Both the position numbers and the translations under genes were made by a program. From positions 182,701-246,700 of the forward strand of contig JAHEAR010000001.1 in assembly GCA_024642665.1 (NCBI GenBank): 64,000 bases of DNA, read 5' to 3'. Source of the DNA: Bacteroidota bacterium. GTDB taxonomy: Bacteria > Bacteroidota > Bacteroidia > Chitinophagales > Saprospiraceae. This document shows, one piece after another, positions 34,361 to 44,256 of the stretch (position 1 is its first letter; each line of letters opens with the position of its first letter). The notes below the pieces were generated by a model. It worked only from the letters and a program-made list of their open reading frames with translations. It was not told the DNA's origin and made no database searches.

Positions 34361-37300
34361 TCAATCCTGTTTTATAAAACGTCCGTAATAAATTCCATTT
34401 AGTCCGTTGAGATTAATATGATATAATCCCGGGGCATATGCATGTACATCAATCGTAATGACTCCATTATCATTTACAACGCTGCCTGTCGTTAGTATCT
34501 TGCCCTGCATATCCACAAGCTGTATATCATATTGCGCATTTGTACCCGGTACTGCAAAATGCACTTCCTGTTTTGCAGGATTAGGATATACTTTCAGTTC
34601 TTCCCGCGTGATATCTTTAACAGCCACATTGAGTGCTTCAATTTCAATATTAACTTGTAGTCGCTGAGGATTTTCAGGTGTCAATGTCACCCAAATATCC
34701 GGAGAAACTAATCCGGCAACTTCATAGCTGATTCGATAAGTACCCCAAGGCAGATTTTCAAATCGATATGCGCCTTCTTCCAGACTCCATGTATAGTTAA
34801 GAGGCAGACCTTCCGCATCTTTGATAATGATCTCTACATTAGTCAAGCCAGCTGAGTTGCCTCGAATTTCAGGATCGTCACCGGCAATGATGCCCTGCCC
34901 ATCAGTCACAAAACCTGCGATAATTCCTCCACCGTTTAATCCGATCGTCGGAACCAGGAATACATCATGCTTGAGTTGGAAGGTCGGCAACCCAATTGGT
35001 ATGGCTTCCTGCCACTTTGTTCCTGAATAATGATACGTAGGAAGGTAAGCTTCTGCAGCAGCACTTCCGGGCGTCATCACTGCTTTGATGATGTATATGC
35101 CATCCGGCAACGGTGAACTTTTATACTGTCCATTCTGCATAATCTGAGCTGAATCGACCAGCGTATAAGGTTTCCCTGAATTAGGATTAAACGCATAAAA
35201 GTTCAAATATCCTTCTGCAGCATGTCCTACACTATCTGCGAAGACAACCCCTTCAATATAATTGTGCAATCCGGATGGAATGGAATCGATGGTATAACAA
35301 ACAGTAGCAAAACAGCCAAAGATTGTAATGACGTCTGCACAGTAAGTTCCCGTAGCAGTAACTTCTATCCATTCCGTACTATCACCTGTTGACCATATTA
35401 CCTGTGCAATCGGTTCTATGGATGAAATGTGAAGTGAAGGAACGGGCTGTGGAGAGTAATACATTGATATATTACAACTATCCACCGGGTAAGAGCAAGC
35501 AGAAGAAATACATCCACTGGCATCTGTCACGGTCACACATACATTAGGATCACCAAAATCAATAATCACGCTTTGGGTGGTTTCTCCATTCGACCAGAGA
35601 TATGTAAAGGGGGGTGTTCCCCAGGCATTCGCTGTATACTCTACCGGCGCCGGATCAAAATCATAGGATATCCAGACTCCACAAGAATCAACATTCCAAA
35701 AAACTACATCCACGCAAGCTGTGAAATTACAATTGGCGGTTGTGATGGTCACACAATAAAATCCTTCGCTATCAACAGTGATAACGTCAGTTGTGTCACC
35801 GGTACTCCATAACAATTCAATCCCGGGTTCAAGACTCCATGGGTTAGCAGTCAGTATGGCCAGATTATTCTGATAGGATACATCAATATACCCCCCGCAA
35901 ATCTGCTGGATGGAATCTACGCACGCCACCGCTTCACAACCAAAGGAGGAAGTAACCGTAACACAAGCGTATTGACCCGGAAAAGTAAGATTAATTGAAG
36001 GTGTCGTATCGCCGGTAGACCACAGAAAGTCAAAATCTCCAAATCCCCATGGTGCAGCTTCCGCCACCCAATTACCTGAACTGTCAACAAAAGAATATAC
36101 CCATACCACACAGTTCATTCCGATACTATCAAAATCCACATAAGCACAGGATTCAGAAACACAATTATTACCAATGGTTACCGTCACACAGTATTCACCG
36201 GATTCATTGACGGTAAGCACAGGTGTATTATCACCGGTTGACCAATTATACGTTGGTTCCGGAAATCCAGGCACCATATAAATTGGATCTACCCAGGCAT
36301 TCAGTATGGCAATGTTGGTATCCACATAATTGACTTCCACCCAGGAGTAGCAGAAATCAGAAAAATCAATACAAGCACTTGAAACACAACCTTCAGAATC
36401 CGTTAATGTAACACAATACGTTTCATCAGGATTTGAAGGATAAATAACCTGTGTCGTTTCTCCTGTGCTCCACTCATATAACCAGGACTCAGCACCTGTA
36501 TAGCCTACAGCTTGTAATGAAAGTCCATTGGAATCCTGAGGAATGATATTTATATAAACAAAACAAGTGGTGTCCTGTGAAAAATAGTATTGGTAGCACG
36601 ATTCTGCACTACATCCACTTTCATCAGTAGCCGTTACGCAATATAACCCTTCCGCATTGGGATAGATGGTTTGTGTATTGGCTCCGGTACTCCACAAATA
36701 GGCCACTGGCGGCTGACCGAACCCTTGCGCGGTTAAACCACCATTTGGAATTTCTGAAATATATACTTCACAGAAACCAAAATCATCAAGAATCACGCAA
36801 GCAGAACCTTCACAGCCTTCTGCATCGATCACAGTGACACAATACGTGCCGGGACCTACATTATTAATCGTTGGGGTACTTTGTCCGGTATTCCAGATAT
36901 ATTCGAAAGGAGCGATTCCTGAATGATTTGCTTCAAGTGTCCAGGTACTGTCATTCTCCGGTGTAGTGGTGATATACGCGAAACAAACATCATTTGAATC
37001 CAGTACGACAGTGACACAATCTGTATATTCACATCCCGATGGGAAAGTGGCTACCACACAGTACATGCCTGACTCCTGAGGAAAGATGGATTGTGTTGAA
37101 TCACCGGTGGACCAAAGGTAGGTGGGAAATAGTCCGGCAGGATTCCAGGCGACTAATTCTAACTCATTTCCTGGATTCCATTCTTCCAGAATAATCACCA
37201 GACAAGAGTCCATCATAAAATCCTGGCAATACACAAAATCAGCTGTAAAGTCCTCCGACCCGGTCAAAATCTCAAAATTTTGAGAGATCGTCGTACCCCA

Positions 37301-37573
37301 GCAATCGACCATACTGACCTCAAGCCAGCCATAAATATTGGGACCCGGAGAATCAATGCTGCCTGCATACTGACCATCAGCATCCGTATTCATAGTAATC
37401 ATTACTACAGTAGAATCCACAAAATAGGCAGAAGCCAAAATGACAACACCCTCCTGAGGATCCCCTTCTTCACTCGAAACAGTACCATGTACCGTAACCG
37501 TATTTTGTCCTAAGGCCAAGGCCCAGGCAGCCATAAAAAAGAGGGAACTGAGTAAAAATTTTCTAAATGACAT
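34361..37573 (-). CDS. Large T9SS-secreted repeat protein with nine four-Cys SprB-like modules
   Basis: 1070 aa. A signal peptide (about 1-22) is followed by a carboxypeptidase-regulatory-like beta domain (about 27-115). Nine tandem modules of 69-80 residues span about 124-768. Each starts with Cys, has a W-S-T-G-D/E-x-T turn, and ends in YCVTVTDxxGC with a strict C-x8-C-x4-C spacing (x7 in the seventh). A second regulatory-like domain and a prealbumin-like domain (about 770-980) precede a typical T9SS type A sorting domain (KVYPNPAKQEVHF to the C-terminus). The modules resemble SprB repeats of gliding adhesins. The product should be exported across the outer membrane and held at the surface or released. 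It is divergent from rarA and lies 93 bp upstream of an ECF sigma gene. Confidence 0.88.
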   Translation of the reverse strand: MSFRKFLLSSLFFMAAWALALGQNTVTVHGTVSSEEGDPQEGVVILASAYFVDSTVVMITMNTDADGQYAGSIDSPGPNIYGWLEVSMVDCWGTTISQNFEILTGSEDFTADFVYCQDFMMDSCLVIILEEWNPGNELELVAWNPAGLFPTYLWSTGDSTQSIFPQESGMYCVVATFPSGCEYTDCVTVVLDSNDVCFAYITTTPENDSTWTLEANHSGIAPFEYIWNTGQSTPTINNVGPGTYCVTVIDAEGCEGSACVILDDFGFCEVYISEIPNGGLTAQGFGQPPVAYLWSTGANTQTIYPNAEGLYCVTATDESGCSAESCYQYYFSQDTTCFVYINIIPQDSNGLSLQAVGYTGAESWLYEWSTGETTQVIYPSNPDETYCVTLTDSEGCVSSACIDFSDFCYSWVEVNYVDTNIAILNAWVDPIYMVPGFPEPTYNWSTGDNTPVLTVNESGEYCVTVTIGNNCVSESCAYVDFDSIGMNCVVWVYSFVDSSGNWVAEAAPWGFGDFDFLWSTGDTTPSINLTFPGQYACVTVTSSFGCEAVACVDSIQQICGGYIDVSYQNNLAILTANPWSLEPGIELLWSTGDTTDVITVDSEGFYCVTITTANCNFTACVDVVFWNVDSCGVWISYDFDPAPVEYTANAWGTPPFTYLWSNGETTQSVIIDFGDPNVCVTVTDASGCISSACSYPVDSCNISMYYSPQPVPSLHISSIEPIAQVIWSTGDSTEWIEVTATGTYCADVITIFGCFATVCYTIDSIPSGLHNYIEGVVFADSVGHAAEGYLNFYAFNPNSGKPYTLVDSAQIMQNGQYKSSPLPDGIYIIKAVMTPGSAAAEAYLPTYHYSGTKWQEAIPIGLPTFQLKHDVFLVPTIGLNGGGIIAGFVTDGQGIIAGDDPEIRGNSAGLTNVEIIIKDAEGLPLNYTWSLEEGAYRFENLPWGTYRISYEVAGLVSPDIWVTLTPENPQRLQVNIEIEALNVAVKDITREELKVYPNPAKQEVHFAVPGTNAQYDIQLVDMQGKILTTGSVVNDNGVITIDVHAYAPGLYHINLNGLNGIYYGRFIKQD

Positions 37574-37682
37574 AATAATTGAAGTTAATTTGATTTAAAG
37601 ATGATACTCTTTCAACTCTCTATACGGAAGCAAAAAGAAAAAGGTTGGGGATCACGACTTTTTTTTTAGTTATTTTGTAAAA

Positions 37683-38957
37683 ATGGCAACAATTCCACTG
37701 GCAGAGCGTCTGCGACCGCGCACGATAGCAGATATTTTAGGGCAGGAGCATCTCCTGAGCGAAGGTGCCGTCCTGCTCAAAGCTATCCGATCCGGCAAAC
37801 TGCCCTCTATGATCTTATGGGGCCCACCGGGTGTTGGCAAAACCACCCTGGCCAGAGTGATTGCGGGTGAAATGAATCGACCTTTCATCCCCCTTTCGGC
37901 GATTAACAGCGGTGTCAAGGACATCAGGGAAGCAATAGACCAGGCGAAGAAACAACGCTATTTTGATCGCCCGGGACCCATCATGTTTATTGATGAAATA
38001 CACCGGTTCAGCAAAGCACAACAGGATAGTCTTTTGGGGGCAGTAGAGGATGGTACAATTACATTGATCGGGGCCACCACAGAAAATCCATCCTTCGAAG
38101 TTATTTCTGCCCTGCTCTCGAGATGTCAGGTGTATGTATTGAAAGCGCTTGAAGAAGATACTTTGCGTAAGCTGATCTTTAAAGCCACTAACCAGGATGC
38201 AGAACTTAAGCAGAAATCAATTACGATCGAAGAAGATCATGCCCTAATCAAATTGACCGGTGGTGATGCACGGAAGTTATTATCAGCGCTGGAGTTGCTA
38301 ACCAGTGTGGAAGAAAAGGATATTATTATAAATGATCAGAACGTTCAGGCAGCGATCCAGCAAAATATCGCCATGTATGACAAAGGTGGCGATCAACATT
38401 ATGATATCATTTCCGCTTTTATCAAATCAATTCGTGGATCAGATCCTAATGCTTCAGTCTATTGGTTGGCCAGAATGCTGCATGGTGGAGAAGACATTAA
38501 ATTTATAGCAAGGCGGATGGTAATTCTTGCGGCAGAAGATATCGGACTGGCTAATCCAAATGCATTACTTCTCGCTCAGTCATGTGCCAACGCGATTCAG
38601 TTTGTCGGGATGCCGGAAGCGCGCATTATTCTATCGGAAGCCGTAATTTATCTTGCTTCCAGCCCTAAATCAAATTCAGCTTACGAAGCGATCAGTGCAG
38701 CCATGCACCTGGTCAATGAAACCGGACCTCTTCCTGTGCCACTGGCTTTAAGAAATTCTGCCACGACACTCATGAAAAGCATGGGCTATGGCGAAGGATA
38801 TCATTACAGTCATGCCTATGATGGTAATTTTTCCGCTCAGGAATTTATGCCGGATGAAATTGCAGCAACGGCCTTCTATCATCCGGGCAATAACAAACAG
38901 GAAAATGATATTGCCACCAGAATGGCCGGATGGTGGGGCAAGAAGTATGGCGTGTAG
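37683..38957 (+). CDS. rarA: Replication-associated recombination protein A (RarA/MgsA)
   Basis: RarA is an AAA+ ATPase of the clamp-loader class that acts at stalled replication forks, related to eukaryotic WRNIP1. The 424-aa protein has LAERLRPRTIADILGQEH at the N-terminus, Walker A GPPGVGKTTLA, Walker B MFIDEIHRF, sensor GATTENPSFE, the arginine-finger region LLSRCQVY and the C-terminal tetramerisation part with a GGEDIKFIARRMVILAAEDIG-like motif. Length is standard. Single gene, divergent from the T9SS repeat protein with a 109-bp shared upstream region. Confidence 0.96.
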   Translation: MATIPLAERLRPRTIADILGQEHLLSEGAVLLKAIRSGKLPSMILWGPPGVGKTTLARVIAGEMNRPFIPLSAINSGVKDIREAIDQAKKQRYFDRPGPIMFIDEIHRFSKAQQDSLLGAVEDGTITLIGATTENPSFEVISALLSRCQVYVLKALEEDTLRKLIFKATNQDAELKQKSITIEEDHALIKLTGGDARKLLSALELLTSVEEKDIIINDQNVQAAIQQNIAMYDKGGDQHYDIISAFIKSIRGSDPNASVYWLARMLHGGEDIKFIARRMVILAAEDIGLANPNALLLAQSCANAIQFVGMPEARIILSEAVIYLASSPKSNSAYEAISAAMHLVNETGPLPVPLALRNSATTLMKSMGYGEGYHYSHAYDGNFSAQEFMPDEIAATAFYHPGNNKQENDIATRMAGWWGKKYGV

Positions 38958-39156
38958 GCCGGAGGGCGATGGGTTTAATGTTCAGGCGGTAATGTTTAGG
39001 TTGCAGAGTGGAAGGCAAAAAATAAATTACTAATTAGGATAAAAAGAATACAGCAACGGAGACCTGAGTGTCTCATCATAAAATTACATTTACACATCAA
39101 TTAAACCTTACACCATAGAGACAAGCGCCATAAAATAAACAAATGTCCATTGACCA

Positions 39157-39222
39157 TGCTTAAACTAAACTGTCTAAACAACAGGTGCCATCGGCGCTGC
39201 GTGCTCAACTATTCTCAACTCA
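39157..39222 (-). repeat. Dispersed intergenic repeat, copy D (inverse orientation)
   Basis: Read on the minus strand it gives AGTTGAGCACGCAGCGCC, then GATGGCACCTGTTGTTTAG, then ACAGTTTAGTTTAAG. This is the same block order as copies B and C. It lies in the 292-bp gap between rarA and the aspartate kinase gene, in which I see no gene. Confidence 0.7.
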
Positions 39223-39249
39223 ATAACCTTATTGCATAACCCTTCCATT

Positions 39250-40560
39250 ATGTTAGTTTACAAATTTGGCGGCACCTCTCTGGGAACAGCTGATCGCATG
39301 AAAAGCGTCGCTGATCTGATCCTGAGCGACCCCAGGCAAAAGATCGTTGTCCTCTCTGCTGTATCGGGCACTACAGATAATCTGATTAAACTTTCCAATT
39401 CCGATATTCAAAACGGAGATATTCTTTTACAGGAAATGGTTAAACAGTACAAGGATTATGTTGCCGGCTTATTGTCCAATGAAGCATGTATTACTTCCGC
39501 CAAAGAATTTCTTGGGGAGACTTTTCATTCCCTGAGAACGGCACTTCACCAGCAAAAACCCAATGATGAGAAATGGTTTGTCGCTTTTGGAGAGTTTATT
39601 TCGACTTCTCTTTTTAGTTTTCTCCTCATTGAACGAGGCGTAAATTCGGCATACTTACCTGCGCTCGATTTCATGCGCAGTGTAGAGGGTGAACCGGATT
39701 TGGGACAGATCAGTATCCTATTAAAAAATGTCCTTGAAGCTTTTGAGCCAAAAGATGTTTATGTGACACAAGGGTATATCTGTCGAAACGAAAATAATCA
39801 AACCGACAATTTAAGACGCGGTGGAAGCGACTACACAGCTACCATCATTGGCGCTGTTTTAAAAGCTGAAGAAATCCAGATTTGGACGGATATTGATGGC
39901 GTGCACAACAATGATCCCAGGATCGTACAAGGTACCAGAGCCATTGAGAAATTAAGTTACGCGGAGGCTGCAGAGTTAGCCTATTTCGGTGCAAAAATTC
40001 TTCACCCACTCTGTGTGCGTCCGGCACGTGAGGCAGGCGTTCCTATTCGTTTGCTTAACACTTTAAATCCCACAGCAACGGGCACCTTGATTGACAAAGA
40101 AAACCCAATGAGTCAGGGAGGCGCAAAAGCTGTGGCCGCAAAAGATGGCATTACAGCCATCAATATTCGATCTTCACATATGCTCATGGCCCATGGCTTT
40201 TTAAGGAAAATATTTGAGGTTTTTGAAATTCACAAAACTTCTGTGGATATGATTACCACTTCTGAGGTAGCGGTAAGCCTGACGATAGACGATGACAGGA
40301 ATCTTGAAAATATTGTCAATGATCTAAAGGATTACGGTACGATCTCCGTAGAAAAGGACCAGACCATCATCTGCGTGGTGGGTTCATTTGGTAAGGACGA
40401 AATGGCAGCAGCGGTTAAGGTTTTGCTTCCTCTTCAAAACATTCCGATCCGAATGATCTCTTCCGGTGGAAGTGCAAGCAATATATCCATACTCATCAAT
40501 GCCAAATACAAAAAAGATGCACTCGAAGCCTTGAATAAAGGGCTCTTTGCCATCGGATAA
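39250..40560 (+). CDS. lysC: Aspartate kinase
   Basis: Aspartate kinase phosphorylates L-aspartate, the first step to lysine, threonine, methionine and diaminopimelate. The 436-aa protein has the N-terminal KFGGTSLGTADRM motif, the RGGSDYTATIIGA nucleotide-binding loop, WTDIDGVHNNDPR and C-terminal tandem ACT domains (about 300-436), which normally give feedback control. It is monofunctional; no homoserine dehydrogenase part. ATG 39250 (MLVYKFGG) is chosen over a TTG at 39232 because the family starts there. Confidence 0.95.
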   Translation: MLVYKFGGTSLGTADRMKSVADLILSDPRQKIVVLSAVSGTTDNLIKLSNSDIQNGDILLQEMVKQYKDYVAGLLSNEACITSAKEFLGETFHSLRTALHQQKPNDEKWFVAFGEFISTSLFSFLLIERGVNSAYLPALDFMRSVEGEPDLGQISILLKNVLEAFEPKDVYVTQGYICRNENNQTDNLRRGGSDYTATIIGAVLKAEEIQIWTDIDGVHNNDPRIVQGTRAIEKLSYAEAAELAYFGAKILHPLCVRPAREAGVPIRLLNTLNPTATGTLIDKENPMSQGGAKAVAAKDGITAINIRSSHMLMAHGFLRKIFEVFEIHKTSVDMITTSEVAVSLTIDDDRNLENIVNDLKDYGTISVEKDQTIICVVGSFGKDEMAAAVKVLLPLQNIPIRMISSGGSASNISILINAKYKKDALEALNKGLFAIG

Positions 40561-40601
40561 ACAAAAATCCAGCCTGATCAAGCCCAATTCATCCACTTCC
40601 C

Positions 40602-40609
40602 TATCTTTG
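40602..40609 (+). promoter_or_regulatory. Putative -7 element for the acyl-CoA dehydrogenase gene
   Basis: TATCTTTG matches TAnnTTTG exactly, 28 bases before the ATG, in the 77-bp gap after lysC. No clear -33 element. Confidence 0.4.
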
Positions 40610-40637
40610 GGACTCTAATTTTCAAGAAAGAATACAA

Positions 40638-41786
40638 ATGTCAACACACCATCTGCCACACGATTTGAAATTTATAGTAGAGAGCACGAGACAATTTGCT
40701 CACAGCCATATTCTGCCACATGTTATGGAATGGGATGAAAGTCAGCACTTTCCGATGGAGGTGATGCATCAATTAGGAGAACAGGGGTTGCTGGGTATCC
40801 TCATACCCGAAGAATATGATGGCTCCGGTCTTGGCTATCAGGAATATATCTCCATCATCTGCGAAATCGCCAAAGTGTGCGGCTCCATTGGACTATCTCT
40901 GGCAGCCCATAATTCATTATGTACAAATCACATTTATTCCTTTGGCAATGAAGAACAAAAGAAAAAATGGCTACCTCAGTTAGCTTCCGGTAAAGCCATC
41001 GGCGCCTGGGGACTGACTGAAGCAAATACAGGCAGTGATGCCATGCGTATGCAATGTGTGGCCGTAAAAGATGGTGATGATTATGTCCTCAATGGCACCA
41101 AAAACTGGATTACACATGGTAAATCAGGTCATATCGCCGTTGTGATAGCTCGTACGGGCGAACTGCTCGATAGTCATGGAATGACCGCCTTTGTAGTGGA
41201 ACGTGGTACACCGGGATTTAAAGCCGGCAAAAAAGAAAATAAATTGGGTATGCGCGCATCGGAAACCGCAGAATTGGTTTTTGAAGATTGCCGTATTCCT
41301 GCTGCTAACGTCTTAGGGAAGGAAGGCGAAGGATTTATTCAATCCATGAAAATTCTTGATGGCGGTAGAATTTCAATTGGCGCTTTAGCCTTAGGCATCG
41401 CTAAAGGTGCCTATGAAGCTTCTGTTAAATATGCCAGTGAACGCCATCAGTTTGGCAAGCCGATATCCAGTTTTCAGGCGATCAGCTTTAAACTCGCAGA
41501 TATGGCCACCAAAATAGAAGCCGCAGAACTATTACTTCGCGAAGCAGCTGATTTAAAAAATGCAGGTAAGAATTGTACGAAGGTATCTGCGATGGCAAAA
41601 TACTACGCCTCTGAAATCAGTGTGCAGATTTCAACAGATGCCGTTCAGATTTTTGGCGGCTATGGCTATACCAAAGATTTTCCGGTTGAGAAATTTTATC
41701 GAGACAGCAAACTTTGCACCATTGGCGAAGGAACTTCAGAAATTCAGAAGATTGTCATTGCCAGAGAGCTCGAGAAAGAACTATAA
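40638..41786 (+). CDS. Acyl-CoA dehydrogenase
   Basis: FAD-dependent alpha,beta-dehydrogenation of acyl-CoA thioesters in fatty-acid or branched-chain degradation. The 382-aa sequence has all three domains: an N-terminal helical part, the middle strand domain with GAWGLTEANTGSDA and NGTKNWITHG, and the C-terminal helices with RHQFGKPI, IFGGYGYTKDFPVEKFYRD and the catalytic Glu in IGEGTSEIQ. This is the short-chain/isovaleryl-like class, but chain-length specificity cannot be read. It has its own likely promoter and is separate from lysC. Confidence 0.95.
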   Translation: MSTHHLPHDLKFIVESTRQFAHSHILPHVMEWDESQHFPMEVMHQLGEQGLLGILIPEEYDGSGLGYQEYISIICEIAKVCGSIGLSLAAHNSLCTNHIYSFGNEEQKKKWLPQLASGKAIGAWGLTEANTGSDAMRMQCVAVKDGDDYVLNGTKNWITHGKSGHIAVVIARTGELLDSHGMTAFVVERGTPGFKAGKKENKLGMRASETAELVFEDCRIPAANVLGKEGEGFIQSMKILDGGRISIGALALGIAKGAYEASVKYASERHQFGKPISSFQAISFKLADMATKIEAAELLLREAADLKNAGKNCTKVSAMAKYYASEISVQISTDAVQIFGGYGYTKDFPVEKFYRDSKLCTIGEGTSEIQKIVIARELEKEL

Positions 41787-41838
41787 TGTAATGCAATAAA
41801 AAATTCTTGCTTCACTCTTTTAGTATAGCTTGTTCCTC

Positions 41839-44109
41839 CTATTCTTTGATGACTTTTTCAATCCAAACAGTGTTATCCATTTTGATATAAATCAAATACA
41901 TCCCCGGCACTTGATTTGATAAATTGATTTGATTCAAATTCCCACTTTCTGACAAGTCAAAATACACTGACCTGCCTACCATATCAAAGACTTTGATAGT
42001 TTTTATTTCCTCCGTTTTCCAAATAATATTAATCATGCCCATGCCTAGTGAGCCATTCATGCGATACGGTTTTTCCTCACCGGGAGCCGCCGGCTTTGCA
42101 ATGCCGGTGTATCCCACGGTCATATCAGAAATAAATAATTCCAGTCCACCGCGCTGATTGCCAATAATCAAATCATATACGCCATCATTATTCAGATCTG
42201 CAAGAGCAGGGGAACTTCTATTACCAACATCAATTTGTCCATAACCCCCATCCAATAATGGCAAAGCTTCTGTTTTTCCTTTTTCCACATCACCATATAA
42301 AGCCAGCTTTCCGGGATCCATGCCTGCCAACATCACCAGGCCTTCAGGCGTCCTGACAATGGATGGTGCACTGTATTGAGGCAATCCAACAGGAATATCG
42401 AACAGAACTCTTCCAAAGCATTGTGTATTTGGCGCCAGTTTCACATCTGCATTAAAAAATGCATTTCCGCCAAAACCCATATTTTCAAAATAATTCAGAT
42501 TACTGCATCTCCCAAAATCATCCCCATTACCGGTTCGCTCTCCGACCACCAGATCACCATACCCATCCCCATTAATATCTACAATCTGTGGTGTCGCAGA
42601 GACCCCAACACTGATGTCCATAAAAGGATACACCACATTTGCGAAATTCATTGCTTCGCCCACATCACTCATATTTCTATAGTAGAATAACTTCCCGTTT
42701 TGTTCACCTACCACCAGATCCAGTGAACCATTTCCATTCATATCACCAAAGGCAGGAGCAAAATCAAATGTGGGCAAATCTGCATATTGCGACATCTCCA
42801 GATAATCATCATTGATCCGAGAAAAATAGGGTTGCTCCGGTGTTCCAATATTTTCAAACAACCATAGGGAAGGAATTCGTGTGGTGATGCCTTCTGCAAA
42901 CGTGTAACCACCTATCACTATATCCGGCAAACCATCACCTGTCACATCTGCGACCGCGGGTCGACTGTAGGATCCCATATCAATCATGTCATTTTGCAAA
43001 AACCCTTTCTGATTTATAGTATAAGTAAGCGGTCCATCATCCGGTGTATCATCATATCGCCATACACTTATCTTGTCTTCCGTCAGTGACCTTGAATTGA
43101 TCGCTGCAAGAAATTCAGGTTCCGGATCATCATCCAACTCCACACTATACGCCGCCACAAAATATGGCATGTCAACTGACGTATCATTCATTGGAAAATG
43201 AGGATCCTGTTCAGTAATCCATGCTTTATCAGCGCTCAGTCCGTTAAGCAGAAAAACCAATCTGCGTGAAGAAATATCTCCGAGCCATGCGTCCTTGTCG
43301 CCATCACCATCAATATCCAAAGCCATCACCGTACTGCCCGAATGACGTGGAATAATTGGATCTTCATCTGTAAAATTACCGTCCGCACAGATCGACTCAT
43401 CATCACTCAGATAAACCTCTTCACTCAACTCATTTTCAAGAATCTTACCCCAGCATTGATCCTTCAACATAAATCTGAGGGAGTCTGTACCCCATCCTAA
43501 TTCAAGAGATTGATTGCTAAAAAAATGTATATAACTTCCTCCTGGTTCAAAAGCCAACACATCCAGATCGCCATCGCCATCCACATCTGTAATGGCTGGA
43601 ATATCATCCCACGAAGCATACAAATTTGTCAAATCGCCGCCACCCGGAACCTGCAGATAGTCTTTACCCCTGTCCGACATTAAAGTAAAGCTCCAGGTCT
43701 CATTGGCGTAACTTCCCTTGTAAACAGAAATCCCCGGCACGCCATAGTCCGATGAACTCGTAAACAAATCTTCCACACCATCCTGATCAAAATCTCTTAC
43801 AAATACCCAATCCACCATTTTAGGAAAAAAAGGAAGATAAGACCAATCCATGATCCAATTTCCTGATCCGGGGGCACGAAGATACGTGCGCAAAACATCT
43901 CCCTGCCGATCAAAAGAAATCAAATCCTGAATACCGTCACGATTAAGATCAATGTTTGAAAATTGTGGCGCATTAAAACCCCCGTTCCAATCCATAGACA
44001 ATTCTTTGCCATCAATGGCCACCGGAATCTGCTGCCGCTCTTGTGCAATCGCTGAAGCAACGGACAAGAAAAAGATCAATATTGAAATAATTACAAATGG
44101 CGTTTTCAT
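41839..44109 (-). CDS. Secreted FG-GAP/VCBS repeat protein with T9SS sorting domain
   Basis: 756 aa. The signal peptide (MKTPFVIISILIFFLSVASAIAQ) is followed by an extended beta-propeller region with at least eight calcium-binding D-x-[DN]-x-[DN]G-x-x-D loops (for example DLNRDGIQD, DFDQDGVED, DVDGDGDLD, DIDGDGDKD, DINGDGYGD, DLNNDGVYD). It ends in a T9SS-type sorting domain (IKVFDMVGRSVYF ... LIYIKMDNTVWIEKVIKE). Such proteins are exported to the surface and often bind ligands or matrix. No enzyme motif is seen. ATG 44109 is chosen because the signal peptide begins there; the longer frame to 44190 has no signal features. Confidence 0.9.
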   Translation of the reverse strand: MKTPFVIISILIFFLSVASAIAQERQQIPVAIDGKELSMDWNGGFNAPQFSNIDLNRDGIQDLISFDRQGDVLRTYLRAPGSGNWIMDWSYLPFFPKMVDWVFVRDFDQDGVEDLFTSSSDYGVPGISVYKGSYANETWSFTLMSDRGKDYLQVPGGGDLTNLYASWDDIPAITDVDGDGDLDVLAFEPGGSYIHFFSNQSLELGWGTDSLRFMLKDQCWGKILENELSEEVYLSDDESICADGNFTDEDPIIPRHSGSTVMALDIDGDGDKDAWLGDISSRRLVFLLNGLSADKAWITEQDPHFPMNDTSVDMPYFVAAYSVELDDDPEPEFLAAINSRSLTEDKISVWRYDDTPDDGPLTYTINQKGFLQNDMIDMGSYSRPAVADVTGDGLPDIVIGGYTFAEGITTRIPSLWLFENIGTPEQPYFSRINDDYLEMSQYADLPTFDFAPAFGDMNGNGSLDLVVGEQNGKLFYYRNMSDVGEAMNFANVVYPFMDISVGVSATPQIVDINGDGYGDLVVGERTGNGDDFGRCSNLNYFENMGFGGNAFFNADVKLAPNTQCFGRVLFDIPVGLPQYSAPSIVRTPEGLVMLAGMDPGKLALYGDVEKGKTEALPLLDGGYGQIDVGNRSSPALADLNNDGVYDLIIGNQRGGLELFISDMTVGYTGIAKPAAPGEEKPYRMNGSLGMGMINIIWKTEEIKTIKVFDMVGRSVYFDLSESGNLNQINLSNQVPGMYLIYIKMDNTVWIEKVIKE

Positions 44110-44256
44110 AAATCTGGTTTCACTCTTTAAAAGTACGGTTTGGCCGGGAAAGATTCCGGGGGAATGCAACAATTGGAGGGTATTAAGCAATTAATTGAAC
44201 AGAAGACGACACAATACAGGACAAAAGATGAGGCTATGCACGTATCCTCTGGCTCG

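Noticed and set aside
37574-37682. Strong promoter in the divergent rarA/adhesin region
   Set aside because: Only partial matches to TAnnTTTG (for example TTATTTTG before rarA); not enough to list.
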